In this document: positions 20,893-32,854 of the stretch, one piece after another
How positions within the stretch are numbered: the stretch's first letter is position 1
Layout: each line of letters starts with the position of its first letter
DNA from: Azadirachta indica
Taxonomy: Eukaryota > Streptophyta > Magnoliopsida > Sapindales > Meliaceae
Assembly (NCBI GenBank): GCA_022749755.1
Contig: CM040444.1
Span: forward strand, 18,397,274 to 18,461,273
Reading direction: 5' to 3'
Length of the DNA stretch: 64,000 nucleotides
The notes under the pieces: generated by a model
What the model was told of the DNA's origin: nothing
The model's input: the letters and a program-made list of their open reading frames with translations, nothing else
Database searches by the model: none
Translations under genes and position numbers: made by a program

Positions 20893-23800
20893 CGCTGCAA
20901 CAAATATGATTTTTGGTAGCATTTTTTTTCGTAATATTACTAAATTTTAATTTATTGTAACATTTCTGAAAAAATGCTACTGTTAAGAATTAAAGTAGTA
21001 ACACTTTTTATTTCATTGCATTTTATATTTAATTTGTAACATTTTATTAAAGCTATGTTTAATATTAACTAAAATAACATTATAAAAATGTTAACAAACA
21101 ATTATCTTTTAGTAACATTGAATAGATGCTACAAATTTTCTTAAATTTTTAGGAGAAAAATCATATTAGAACCGTCAAAATTTAAAATTCTCAAAACATT
21201 TTGTAATATTAAATATCAAAGGGCTGATAATATTTTTATATTTCTATGTTAGAAAAGAAAAGAAATAATTTACCGCAAGTTAACAAATTAAAAAAATTAA
21301 CATTTTCCCTAGTGGCCTTAATAGTCCTAAATACACTTAAACACCTTACTTTTTATTATTCTTTCGATTCATCAGCCAATGGCTCATCCTTTCGGCAAGT
21401 TAACCTTCCTCTTTAGTGCAAGTAAGGTACAATTTCATCTTTATTTGTTCCCGTAATTGATTAACTCGTTACTTATTTTGTCTAAGTGTATATTGTAGAT
21501 TAGTTATATCACAAATCCCTAATCTATTTAAAGAATAAGAATATTGCAAAATTGAAGAATTATGAATTAATAACGATCAGTCACAAATCATTAACAGTTG
21601 CCTACTGCTCCTTCTCATTTGCATTTTAACAAGTAATTTGATTGATCCTCTTTGAATTCCATTCAATTCAATTTAACAAATTCTAGGGTTTAGCATTTTT
21701 CTCATTACGTTGCAATAATTTTCTATGTAGAAGATTTGAATTGTCATCAAATTGTGGACATTTTATTTTTAAAAATATATCTCTAAGCTTTGGCTTGGAG
21801 ATTATATATCTTAAAAAATATTCAACAAGCTACTCTAGCGGTAACTGTGCTGCTTGTAGATTTTTTTAGTTTTATGTGTCAGCTTATTTCATTCTGTTAC
21901 AGAATTTTGAGTTCGTACATGGAACTAATGTGATGATTGTTGCCACATAAATTGGTGAAGAAATCCTCATTATAATGGAGTTTGATCTTGTAATATGCTT
22001 TTATGCTAATGTTTCATCTTTGAGAATGATTCAGCGAATGGGAAGAACGTGAAGGAAGCATGATGGACGAGTTGATATCCCTTTTTTTATTTGATTAACT
22101 CAATTAATCTTGTATCCCAATCACTTTGAAATAACCTTATGATATCTTTTATTATGTCTGTTTATTTACTTTTTGAATGCTCTAAATCTCTTCATTTGTT
22201 CATGATTTCTAAATGTTTATTCCAATGGTTCCTTGATAGGTTTTATTAGTTTTAATTAGATTGGAAAGGGTAAGAAATTTAAGGACAATTTGTGAAAACA
22301 ATCCAGCAGTAGGACTATTAAGAGACATATGCAAAATGGGAGCTGAACAACTTCAATTTCCATCATAGTCCGAGGATGGTGAGATCTATTCAAAACGTTT
22401 GTTTGGCTAGATTCTTTACTATTATATTATTAACTAAACTTACATATTTTATTATGTTTGGTTGTAGATTCCTAATATTTTTAGACTAGAAGTCCAATTT
22501 GTTGAGCGGTCAATTGAAAAATATGTTTCTTGTGCAAAGAAAGGAAAAGACAATTATGCTGATTGACGTGATGCAACATTTGCAAGAACTAACTTTTTGT
22601 TTGCGTCATAGAACTTTAGTTATTAAGGTTGGTCTCTATCTTTAAGTGTAAAATAGTTTTTCCCATTATATTCTAACGTGATTGCTTGCGTTTTATGAAA
22701 TGAATTCATGACAATCCTAATTGCAAAAGGTTTTTTTGTTCCAATGATTTTGAAATGATTTTGCATTAGATATTGCGAGTCTTTCACTTGATGACTTGCA
22801 AAAGTTTTTTTTTTTTTCGATGAAAGCATTGAATACGAAACCCAAATAGTGTCTTTTTCTAGGAGAAAATAGCTGCATATTTCTATTACTTTATTCTTTG
22901 TTTTCAAGATAAAAAACAAAATATAACAATTATTTTTGGGCTATAATGTATAGAAAATAACCTTAGAGGCAGCAACAATTGTATCAACATAATTGTTGCA
23001 CTTTTTGAGCTATTTTTGTGCATAAAACAATAGCAAAATTGTTGCATATCTTGGGTATGTTTTAGTGCCTAAGACAGCACCAAAACAGCAGCAAAGTTGC
23101 TGCAGTTTCTGGGCTGTGTTAGTGCCTAAGACAGCACCAAAATAGCAGCAAAATTGCTGCAGTTTCTAGGCTGTTTCAGCTCATAGACAGCACCAAATAT
23201 CTAGGTTTTGGAGATGGCATACACATAATTTTAGAAAACAGGTTTGGTTAATATGTTTTTAGGAATAATCTTGGATACAATCATAATATCATATTCAAAA
23301 TTTGGAAAACAAAGTTGTTTCCCATAATTTTTTTTTTTTTTTGAGAAAAACTTATATTATCTACTAAACACACTTTTAGTCATTACAAATATTGAGTACG
23401 TAATTTTGTTTTTATATTGTATCTTAATATTTTAAAATTCTTTCCAGATTGCAAACCAAATGCTTAGATTGCTTTAGGAGTAGACTAATAGATGCATATA
23501 GTTTCTTACACAAAGAAAAGAACATTGGTACTTCCCATGGTTTGGGCATCCTATTTGAAGTTAAGTGCAAAGTTGATGTCAAATTACAATTTTAAATTTA
23601 GATAAGGGACCTGCCATAGATTTTGGATAATTAGAATGTAAAAATTAGTAATTTTTTATGCAGAAAAATATCATGAAATAGTAAGAATTATGCTATAATT
23701 TTAGACATTTTACTTGTTCCTGTTTTCAGACATTTTTCTGTTAAGAAATGCTTGTTACATGTCTACTGTTTGCTTTCCTTATATACATTGCTTGTTTTAT

Positions 23801-24843
23801 TTTCTTTAGCATAGTTGAAACTTGAGCGTTATTGAGATTTAATTTTGGGTTTGAAAATCATTACTTTTCTGTGGAGCACCTCTTCAGAGCTGCACCTGTT
23901 ACAAGTATACTCTGCTTATATTTTAATTTTTGTTGTTAACGTTATTAATTTGTTAGTTTTACTAATTTATATTATAATCATATTTATTTTACATTGATAT
24001 TATAGGTATTGGTGATCAGAATACTTGGTTATAAAGAGAAGATAAATTGAAGTTATGATATTATTTTTCTTGTTTGATTATAATATATTCAAGTATGGAA
24101 AAAAACAAACTCAGCTTCTTGTATATGTATTTGTAGTTGGATTGAGCCTGCCCTTAGGTTTTTGAGTATGTCTTACATACCAGTCTACATACTCATCTTC
24201 TTTTGTGATTATTATTTTTTTTGTATATTTGGAAATATGTTAATTGCGATACAATAGATGATGGGTGTAATTTCTATATATAATTTCAAATAGAATGATT
24301 TGAATTTTGGATTATATTACATTATTTTATATTTGATACTTATTTAAATAGAAAATTTTGAAGATAATTACAAATTAAAAGAAAAACATGTGAACATTAC
24401 AATAGTAAGATAATATTTTAGCAACATTTTATAGTCGCTACAAATATATATATTTGTAGATTTTATAAGGATACGTTAGCATTTCTAAAATGCTACTATT
24501 ATTTACAATATTTTTATTTTTTAAATGCTACAGAAGACAAGATATTGCCATTATAAATTGTAACAGAAATTTTAGTAGTAGCTTTTTGTTCATGCTATAT
24601 CTTGAATTTGGTAGCATTTTAAAAATGCTATATATAGCCCAATGATAGCAATTATGCAATGTAATTAGAGGTGATTACCTAGCTTTCCTTATATGCTATA
24701 AAAGCATTATTATAGCATCAATTGCATGCTATAAAAAACAAAAACTTTTACTTAGGTTGGCTAACATAGCACAGGCCAAAATGCTACCACCTACATATGG
24801 TAGCATTTTTTAGATATTACAATATGTAATTTTTCTTGTAGTG
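20893..24843. mobile_element. CACTA-like non-autonomous element, copy B (complete, 3951 bp)
   Basis: The left end cgctgcaacaaatatga and the reverse complement of the right end (cactacaagaaaaatta) are degenerate inverted repeats, flanked on both sides by ATA (3-bp duplication, the CACTA norm). Both subterminal regions (20915-21150 and 24410-24830) are dense in tagcatttt, taacattt and aaaatgcta words. The interior matches copy A from 21370 on. It carries no recognisable transposase and is probably mobilised in trans, if at all. A possible captured exon lies near 21380-21426 (an ATG-started 16-codon stretch ending at a gtaagg donor). Confidence 0.7.
22967..23196. repeat. Minisatellite, second copy
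   Basis: Same gcagcaaaattgctgcag / tgcctaagacagcaccaaa units as at 6131-6362, nearly identical, showing that the array predates the duplication. Confidence 0.8.
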
Positions 24844-25309
24844 ATATTTTTGTCAAGAATAAATTTTTATTTATTTTATCATATATTAATTTTGTTTTTG
24901 GAATATTTATTCAACCATAAGGATTGATTAAGTTTTGTGTATAAGTTAGGTCTATCTCTATATGTTTTAAATAATTTCCTTGATAAAAATATAGAAGCAT
25001 ATTAAAAGTTAAACACGTAAGTTATTAAAATTGTTAAAAGACAAACCAACTAATACGATATGCACAAAAAACTTTTAATGAACATCACTGTCAAACCAAC
25101 TAATCAATGAAGGAGAAAGAAAAGAAAAACGCTCTATCGTTGTACTTAGACCCATAAATGTTATTAAGTAATTGCGGTTGATGTCTTCTTGCATTAAAAT
25201 AGGTCCATCAGTATTGTGCATCTTCTGAGAAGAGCTCGGAGGAAAAAAATAGAAGCTACATCACTTTAAGTTGATTGAGCAATATTGCTCATTAGTTGAT
25301 CCAATTAAT
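24844..25309 (+). promoter_or_regulatory. 5' flank of CXE unit B
   Basis: Near-identical to 7959-8424. Differences are single bases (for example ctcggaggaaaaaaatagaagc is kept). It leads to the ATG at 25310. Confidence 0.5.
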
Positions 25310-25687
25310 ATGTCAGAAGAATCTGTCCTGCCTCATTCAGCAATTGATCCTTACAAAATCCTTCAGATTGTTCCCAATGCCGACGGAACGCTCACCCGCG
25401 ACTACAGCAATTATCCAAGCACTGTTGCCACACCAGATCCAGGTGACCACACACTACTCGTTGTCTCCAAGGATGTTCCTGTTAACCAATTAAACAGTAC
25501 CTGGGTGCGTATGTTCCTACCCCGTCAAGCACTTGATTCTTCCTTTACCACCAAGCTTCCGCTTATAGTTCATTTCCATGGTGGAGGATTTATTATGTTA
25601 AGCTTCCGCTTATGGTGGATTTTAATTGGACCACGTAGGCATCACTCATCCAAAAGGATAAAGGGAAGAAACGTCGTTGCATCTTGA
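25310..25687 (+). pseudogene. Truncated carboxylesterase (CXE), unit B
   Basis: ATG at 25310 opens MSEESVLPHSAIDPYKILQIVPNADG and stays aligned with unit A up to HFHGGGFIMLS (about residue 97). It then runs into 3'-flank sequence and stops at 25687, giving 125 residues. Both Ser of GDSAG and the Asp and His of the triad are gone, because about 1.07 kb (equivalent to 14530-15610) is deleted. At the break, aagcttccgcttat (25600-25613) repeats 25553-25566, a short templated filler. It preserves the ancestral N-terminus, which proves where unit A was interrupted. It is not an active esterase. Confidence 0.9.
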
Positions 25688-26440
25688 TACCATGTTGCAT
25701 CTTACAAATTCCCTTCCCTTCTCTTTCGTGATAATTATTTAAATAAATATTAATTATCACGTATAATTATTAGTTTTTTTAGATAAATGAAATAGTCAAC
25801 ACAAATAAAATGTTGTATCTTTTTTAGATTAAAATTATACTTAAGTATTCTAAACGTACTTGTAGGTAGTAGTTGACATAAGTTCCTCAGTTTAAAAGCA
25901 TAGAAATACAAGAGAAAATAGAACAAAACACTTAGAAGGTTCTTGTACTATAAAGTGAGTAAATTATTCCTTTATGTAATTTTTTATCACAATTTACAAT
26001 TTACTATTAAGGACAATTTAACTTAAGTATATAAAATAGTATTTAATCCCAAACATTTTCTCACAATATTTTTATAACTATTGATTGACTTATGGAGAAA
26101 AAAAAATAAATGTTTGGAAAATTTTAAATTATGAAAAGCTTATTTTTTGTAAAATTATTTAAAAATAAAAAGTATTTGAGCTTGATGAATTTTTTTTTAA
26201 TGTTTGTATAGAATTTAAAAAAAATTCTGAAAAATTTGCGTATAGAAAATCTTATTAAAGACTACCACGGAGATTTCGTGGTTTACTTTACTTGCAAGTT
26301 GCAATGCTTAATGAGGAATTAAGTAATTGGTTATTACCGTAAGGTAGAAGTTGTTGGTAGAATGTAGTTATCTAAATAAGGGGTTCTGTTCAAAGTCAAA
26401 TAAGTATCAGCCATATGATTGTAGGTTAGCTTTCAGCTAT
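25688..26440 (+). other. 3' flank of CXE unit B
   Basis: Collinear with 15700-16155, then directly with 19587-19770 and 20375-20540 of unit A. No gene is seen. Confidence 0.6.
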
Positions 26441-26567
26441 CAGGTTTAGGTGATGAGAATATACAAAGCTGAGTTCTATTTATATATTAAATTGTTAATA
26501 AAGAAAGTGGGGTTTCAAACTACCAACCTAACAATGTTTTTCTTTCCTTTGTTTTAGTATCATATCA

Positions 26568-26835
26568 ATTGAAATCAAAATCATAAAATTGAATTAGTCA
26601 ATTGAATGAATTGAAATCAAAATCATTTAATTGAATAAGTCAGATGATTTAATTCAAATCAAAATTACTAACCGAATTTCTGAAGTGAAATCAAAATTGC
26701 TAACCCCAGTTTATGAAATGTAATTAAATTCTGTAAGTGATTGATTCAATTCAATTAAAAGCAAAATAATCAAGTTCAATATGTGAATTGATTCAATTGA
26801 ATACTCAATTTATGGTGTTGACATAATTATATATC
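26568..26835. repeat. Minisatellite block A (aaatcaaaatcat...aattgaataagtcaattga)
   Basis: Several imperfect ~40-bp units of the type aaatcaaaatcat.taattgaataagtca.ttga. The tail aattgattcaattgaat.c.caattt.tgg.gttgacataatt is shared with block B at 27832-28168. The units contain tcaattga palindromes. Confidence 0.75.
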
Positions 26836-26865
26836 TTGAATTCTTGATCAATTGCTTATTATTCA

Positions 26866-27210
26866 ATGCAAGATCGTTGTACAGCATATTATTCTTCACA
26901 CTGTATTTATTATTATTTTTATTTAAATGAAGAGGATATAAATGGTGTCAAAAAGTCCAAGTCTCAAGTTTATATTATCTTGGTTGGATCACGTAGGCAT
27001 CAGTCATCCACCGACCGAAAAGACCGAAAAAAAAAAAAAAAAAAGGCATTGTGGGCACAATTTTGAAACCTAATCTTTAGATAATTTCCATAAAGTTTCT
27101 CCCCTTTTGAACTTCTCCTTTGAATCCTGCACCCCTAATTAAATGCAACCATAAGAGCAGATTTTATTTATAATTAAATAATAATTTTTAAAATTGTGAT
27201 AAACAATAAT
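26866..27210 (+). pseudogene. Third CXE 3'-flank fragment
   Basis: Collinear with 15500-15790 (ggtgtcaaaaagtccaa, gtaggcatc.gtcatcc, ttgaaacctaa.cttagata). It has no coding part. The microsatellite-like a(18) at about 27027-27044 is local. With the 5' fragment at 29232 it implies that one or two more CXE units once existed here. Confidence 0.65.
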
Positions 27211-27831
27211 TATATATATATATATTTTAAATATTCTATTAATATAAACCAATTTTCTTATCATTAGAAAAATAAAAAATAAAAATTTTCAAATTTTGAA
27301 ATCTCTTATATTAATTTTTTAATATTATAATTATAATTTCTCAATATTATATTGAAAATTTACTGAAAATCAAGAGTTTTAATTGAATGGAATCAGGCGT
27401 TAGCCAAATATTTGTATCTAATTTTTACGATGTCTGCCCTCACAAGAAGAGAAATTTACTCTTATAAAATAAAAAAAATTATTCACATTTTAATATGATA
27501 AACTCTATAACTAATAAGTATAGAGCCTCATAAATAGTGAGATCTCACCCTTTTAAGGTGGGAATAACCTTGCTACAAGCAAGGCTCGAAAACGTGCACT
27601 CCTATCCTTTGGCCACTGAATCAATTGACATTCATGTATAAAAATCAAAAATATTAATATCCTAGATAAATGATTTTATCATTTGCTATAAAACATATAT
27701 TTTAAAATAAAAATAAAATTTTTAGAATTAAAATTATCTAATTCGTGATTGTACGTCCCATTTGACATAAGTTCACAGTTAAGAAACAATAAGTAAATGG
27801 GACGAAAAAAATTTGCATGCAGAATAAGAAT
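27211..27831 (-). repeat. AT-rich spacer with a possible tRNA-derived SINE-like block
   Basis: No gene is seen. On the minus strand about 27640-27530 reads gattcagtggccaaaggata...cgttttcgagccttg, resembling degenerate A- and B-box (GGTTCGAATCC) promoter elements of tRNA-derived repeats. The evidence is weak. 27745-27775 resembles 16035-16065. Confidence 0.3.
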
Positions 27832-28168
27832 GCAAAATCATAAAATTGAATGAGTCAATTGAATAAATTGAAATCAAAATCATGTAATTGAATAAGTAAA
27901 TTGATTTAAATGAAATCAAAATCATAAAATTGAGTAAGTCAATTGGAATTAAAATCAAAATCATGTAATTTAATCAGTCAATTGATTTAACTGAAATTAA
28001 AATTTCCAGCCCAATTTATGCAGTGAAATCAAAATTACTAACCTAATTTATGAAATATAATTAAAGTCCATAAGTGAGTTGACTCAATTCAATTAAAATC
28101 AAAATAATTAAGTTTAATACATGAATTGATTCAATTGAATGCCCAATTTGTGGTTTTGACATAATTAA
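27832..28168. repeat. Minisatellite block B
   Basis: Same unit and same tail as 26568-26835 with one to two extra units. The apparent minus-strand frame of 61 codons is just the repeat (Ile/Leu/Phe-rich). Confidence 0.75.
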
Positions 28169-29231
28169 TTTAATTTTGTAGTTTCCAATTCCCTTGTTAT
28201 TAGGATAATTATATACAGTTTAAGTATCTTATTGATTCTGATACTCATTCATTACATTCATATTACAACCTTAGTTTTCTTAGTTTCTATTTTCTTAGTT
28301 TAATTAATGGGATAAAATTTATTGCATATTTATATTATAAATATTATTATAATAATTTAAATAATTATATATTATAGATGAATATAAAAAAATGTAGAAT
28401 ATATAATAATATGATATAACATTATCAAAATTTTGATAATTTAATATAAATAATATTTTTCATATGTGTTAGCCAATATCAATAATATTTTTTATATTAA
28501 ATAATAAATAAAAAATAATATAAATTATTTTTTAAAAAATTATCAAAATTTTGAATTTTGTAAACACAATAAATTTATGAAAATATTAAATAAAATAGAA
28601 TTATCAATTTTATAATTTTTAAGATAAATAAAATATTGTTATTTTATTTATTTTTAAAATTATAAAATTGATCATTTGATTTACGAATATCATGTTAAAA
28701 AAATTTAAAGTTCAAAAAAATTATATCAAAAGGTAATTTATAAATTTATATTTAATGTGTTATAAAATAATATATATTATTATCTTAATATTCATTTTTA
28801 ATTAGAAGTTAAAAATAATTTTTTAATAAACTACTTTTATATAAAGGTATAATATTTATTTTTAATAAATTAAATATTTTATAGGTATTTTTAAAACTAT
28901 TAGGACTAATTATGTTAATAGTTCAAACTTTAGAGATTCGCATGATGTTATATTTAACCTTGTCAATTAAGAGAGGGAGGGTGGATTCGAGACATTTTTA
29001 AAACAGTAGTGGGGTAATTGGTTGTTACTCAAACAATGGGGAAATCGAGAATTTTTTATTTTTTAGAGAGATATCATATTTTATTTCTAGTTCATAGATT
29101 ACACTGTAAGACTTTACGATTATAAAATTCAAAAAATATAAAAAGGGAGACTTGTCTAATTATAGAATTATATAATTGGATTGATGTTAATAAAAGACTC
29201 TACTTTTGTATTGTAGAGATATGAGATTTGG
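28169..29231. other. AT-rich intergenic DNA
   Basis: About 1 kb of extreme AT content (long runs of taataaata/ttaaaa). I see no gene, terminal repeats or conserved block, apart from a short G-rich patch near 28970-29050. Confidence 0.5.
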
Positions 29232-29372
29232 ATTTGGTCATAATGTTATTAAATAATTGTGGTTGATGTTTACTCTCTTTGACCCATGAACATCGGCGTA
29301 TCAATATAGTTCATCATAATTCTAAGAGCTTGGAGGGGAAAAAAAAACCAAAAGCTAAATCAGTTAAATTTG
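29232..29372 (+). pseudogene. CXE promoter fragment (no coding sequence)
   Basis: Matches 8270-8380 and 25155-25265 (atgttatt.aa.taattg.ggttgatgt, gacccat.aa, gagct.ggagg.gaaaaaaa). It lacks the downstream start codon and gene. Confidence 0.65.
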
Positions 29373-30760
29373 GAAGTATAATTGTAAGAAATCTTTAGAA
29401 ATAAGCTTGTTATTGGGATTGCAAAGTAATGGGTTTACGATTTTATTAGAAATTATATCTTAGAAGATATTTTTAATTCTTTTGAGTTATTTGTTAAAAG
29501 ATACAAATAAGAATTGGTATGAAATTGTTAATATTTCCTTGAGAGTATAGGCACTAACATATGCTTACGTGAAGTGAACTTCACGGGTGTCACTTAAACA
29601 TTACACAAGAAGTTTTCACGGGTGCCTCTCTAACCTTTACAATCAAATGACTTTTGAAGATCACTTAAATCTTAAACCAAGTGTATTTCTCTCATACTTA
29701 CACACAATAATTATAAGAAAAATATTCTTGATAAAATAATTTTATCAAGGAAGAATATAAACACTCTATTTCAAATAATATTACAAAAGAAAACCAGAGT
29801 GTATATAAATTAAATATTTTATTTGCAATTGTAAGCTGAAAGTATTCAAGTCTAATCATTCAAAATGAATTTTGGCTAGTTTTTATAGTAGAAAATAAAA
29901 TATAACTGTTTATAGTCATTACTAGCCATCAAGACGAAATTTTGAAAAACTCGCATTTTAACCCAATTTCTAAGTTTTGAAAACCTTGCATTTTAGTCTA
30001 ATCATTGTTATTGACAGTTTGAGTTCAAATCTAAAAATATAATCATTGGCATTATTTTGTGGTTCACTGTGCATCGATTTTATTGAACCATTACTTTGTT
30101 CACCGATTCGGTCATGTTTTTCTAAACCAAACAGTGAACCAAGTTTGACTTTCCATAAAATTTTAAAACTTTGCAATTAGATTTATACTTAATTTTGAAA
30201 ATCTTGCAAATAGGCTCTTTGCAAAATGGTCCCTATTATTTCAAAATAAAATTTTCACCAAAATATAAATTTATTTTCAAGAGAAAATTATTTTATAAAA
30301 ATATATTTTCTAAAAATATAATTTTAATGCAATTTTAAGGAATATATATTTTGTGCCTATTAATGCAAATCAATAATCATTAATGCAAATCAATAATCAA
30401 TTCAAAAACATATTACAAATACTTAATCACCTAATGCGCATGTCTTCAAGTCTTCGAGTCTTTTCTTGATTTACTCTTGGGGCTTCTAATTTTACTTTCA
30501 TTGAATGCCTTGATTTTCGATATCCTGTTAATAATTAACTTATATTCCAATTCTTCATGCTAAAAATATCATAATAAATACTATAAGAAAATTTTAGTTA
30601 ATTAAGGATATTAATGTTTATTATCATTAAGACAATTGATTATAAGCCTTAAGGCTAATATAATTTACATATTATAATTTATCAATTTTATTTTATATAA
30701 AAAGCTTATTTGACTAGAAATTTTTCGTAAATGCTTATAATCCTCTTCTTTTCTTAAAGT
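29373..30760. other. AT-rich region, possibly a degraded LTR
   Basis: No coding sequence is seen. 29560-30250 has a less AT-rich, non-random texture (repeated ttttgaaaa.c.tgca.ttt words, cttcacgggtg and ttttcacgggtgcc in direct repeat at about 29579 and 29615) like a retrotransposon LTR. I find neither a partner nor clear ends. Confidence 0.3.
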
Positions 30761-31245
30761 ATTTGAAAGAAAAAAGTTTAACTAAATTTAATAAATGAAA
30801 ATTGTGAATTAAATTTAGTATTATATGTTAATAGAATCAATAATTAGTATATTTTTATATTCTTATATAATTTAATTTTAATTAGAAATATAAAAAAGAA
30901 AAAATTTTGATTATTTTATTTGTATTAAATATAACATATATATATATGTATTTTTATATTATTTATTTATATTAATTATGAGCTTCATGATTTTTCTTAT
31001 AAAATTTATAACTAATATAATATATATAAAAATAAATACTAAAATTTTTTATTTTTCTAAAATAAATATCAAATTATTATTAAGAAAATAAAAGAAGAGG
31101 GTTGAAAATATTTTAACGTATGAGTTTTATCCAATTTATTGTTAGAATTTTTTTGATAATAGTATTTTCTTTTTAAATTTTTTTATTGAAATAGTAAATT
31201 AAAAATTTTAATTTTAATGTTTTAGTCTCTAGTATGTTGTGAAAA
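30760..31245. repeat. Dispersed non-coding repeat, copy 1
   Basis: Collinear with 43610-44055: aaatttagt.ttatat, ttttatattcttat.ta, tttatttatattaattat, ttaagaaaataaaagaa, atttaacat/tgttttagtct. An unidentified ~450-bp AT-rich family. Confidence 0.5.
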
Positions 31246-31789
31246 ATAATGACTAAATTGCCATAAGTTTTAATAAGTGCATCTCGATTTGTTACTTTGC
31301 TAAAATTTAGTGATAAAAATGATAATAACCTAACAAGTGAACTAATAGAAGTAAAAGTCAACTGAAGTATTTGTCATTTTCCTATATTCTCGAAGGGTAT
31401 TTGTTTTCCCTAAACTTTAAAAGAAATCTGTCTTTTCTCTATATTTAAGGGGATATTTATCAATTTCTCTCTTTTATATCATTTATATGTTGGATTTAAA
31501 TACTTTTAACGATTGATATTATATTTCACAGATGTAATTTAAAGAAAAAGGACATGGAGGTCCCTAATGTTTGACATAATAAACATATAAGTTCCACTGG
31601 TGTAAAAAATATGCATAAAAATTCTAATTTATTTTTAAAAGACGATTCTATCCTTATGAGTAATAGTTATTTAACAAAAAATATTATTAAATCATTAAAA
31701 TGTGACAAAAAAATAATATATATATACATTAAAAATATATTAATTATTTTTAATATCATTATTTTTAATTATTTTTTATTGTCCCTTAG
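31246..31789. other. AT-rich intergenic DNA
   Basis: No gene is seen. 31550-31610 (aggtccctaatgtttgacataataaacatataagttcc) has the wording of a transposon terminus but no partner was found. Confidence 0.4.
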
Positions 31790-32160
31790 TGAATTTATGA
31801 TTATTATTTCTTAATATATAAGTGTTGTTTCAAATATGGATTAGGGTGAAAAAAATTAAAAAAAAAATGGAAACTTTAAAATCATAAATAAAAAAAAGAG
31901 GAAAGATGGAAACCTTAAAATAAAAAATAAAAAGTAAAATTGAAAAGAAATTCAAATTTTAATTTTTTAGTTGAAATAAAATTGTCTTCGTATGACTAAT
32001 TTATTTAATTAAAAAATTAAATAAAAATTATAAAAAGGATATTTATAACTTTATATTGATTAAAAAAGGTTAGGGATATTTTTGTCATTAAATTAATTAA
32101 CAATAAATTTTAACAAAAAAAGTTAATAAAAGGAATGTATTTGATAATTATTTTTAAAGT
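31790..32160. repeat. Dispersed non-coding repeat related to 12840-13260
   Basis: Shares the order of motifs with the region inside the CXE insertion (gattag..tgaaaaaaatt, aaaataaaaagtaaaa, gactaatttatttaatt, ttaggga/ttaaaggtatttttgt, aatgaaaag/aaaaggaatgt). Confidence 0.5.
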
Positions 32161-32819
32161 AGAGGTTTAAATATTTTGTAGGCAATAAAATAGGAATCAG
32201 ATATGATTTGCTATTAATTATAACTTTACTCCTTATTTTATGGATTTAAATATATTTCTAAATTAAATACAATGACACGTGATGTAGTACATACGGAGTT
32301 CTGTAGCCAATTAACAAAGAGGATTCTACACATTTCGTACTGTAAATTCTTAGTTGATATTATTGAAGATTTTAATAGGAAGAAACAATTGCTTCTGACA
32401 CTGTTGGATGACAGCTACATTTGAAATGAAGGTATTGTAAATTGTGTATTAAGAAATAAGCTGGAGCGATTATTTATCAATTGCATTATTTGCAATTAAT
32501 GCTTTTAGAACCAATTACCTGAGAGGTGAAAAAGATTATTTTATGTGAAAACGGACAAACATAATAATGCAATTTTTGTATGAAAGGGAGTTGGGATACA
32601 GAACGGAGAATGAAAATATATGGTTAAGCAATAACGATGCATTCAAATTTGTTTTTCTACACAGGCTCGTTGATATTTTTTAAGTAAACCACAATATCAG
32701 TGTTGCTTTCTGCTCTGTTCTGAGAAGTAGGCTCCGTGCCCATTTGTCATAAAAAAAAACCAAATTCATTTGGCCTGTATGCATGCTGCATATGAACCAA
32801 ATCACATCACTTATCACTT

Positions 32820-32820
<1 letters not shown>
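32161..32820 (+). other. Distal upstream region of the NLR gene
   Basis: Non-coding. 32262-32285 recurs at 16848-16880 next to the stray leader fragment, so at least this part belongs to the NLR promoter unit. It contains no transposon that I recognise. Confidence 0.5.

Positions 32821-32821
<1 letters not shown>

Positions 32822-32854
<33 letters not shown>

Noticed and set aside
26568..28168. Minisatellite blocks as a CRISPR array
   Set aside because: The units are adjacent and degenerate without unique spacers, and this is a plant nuclear genome.
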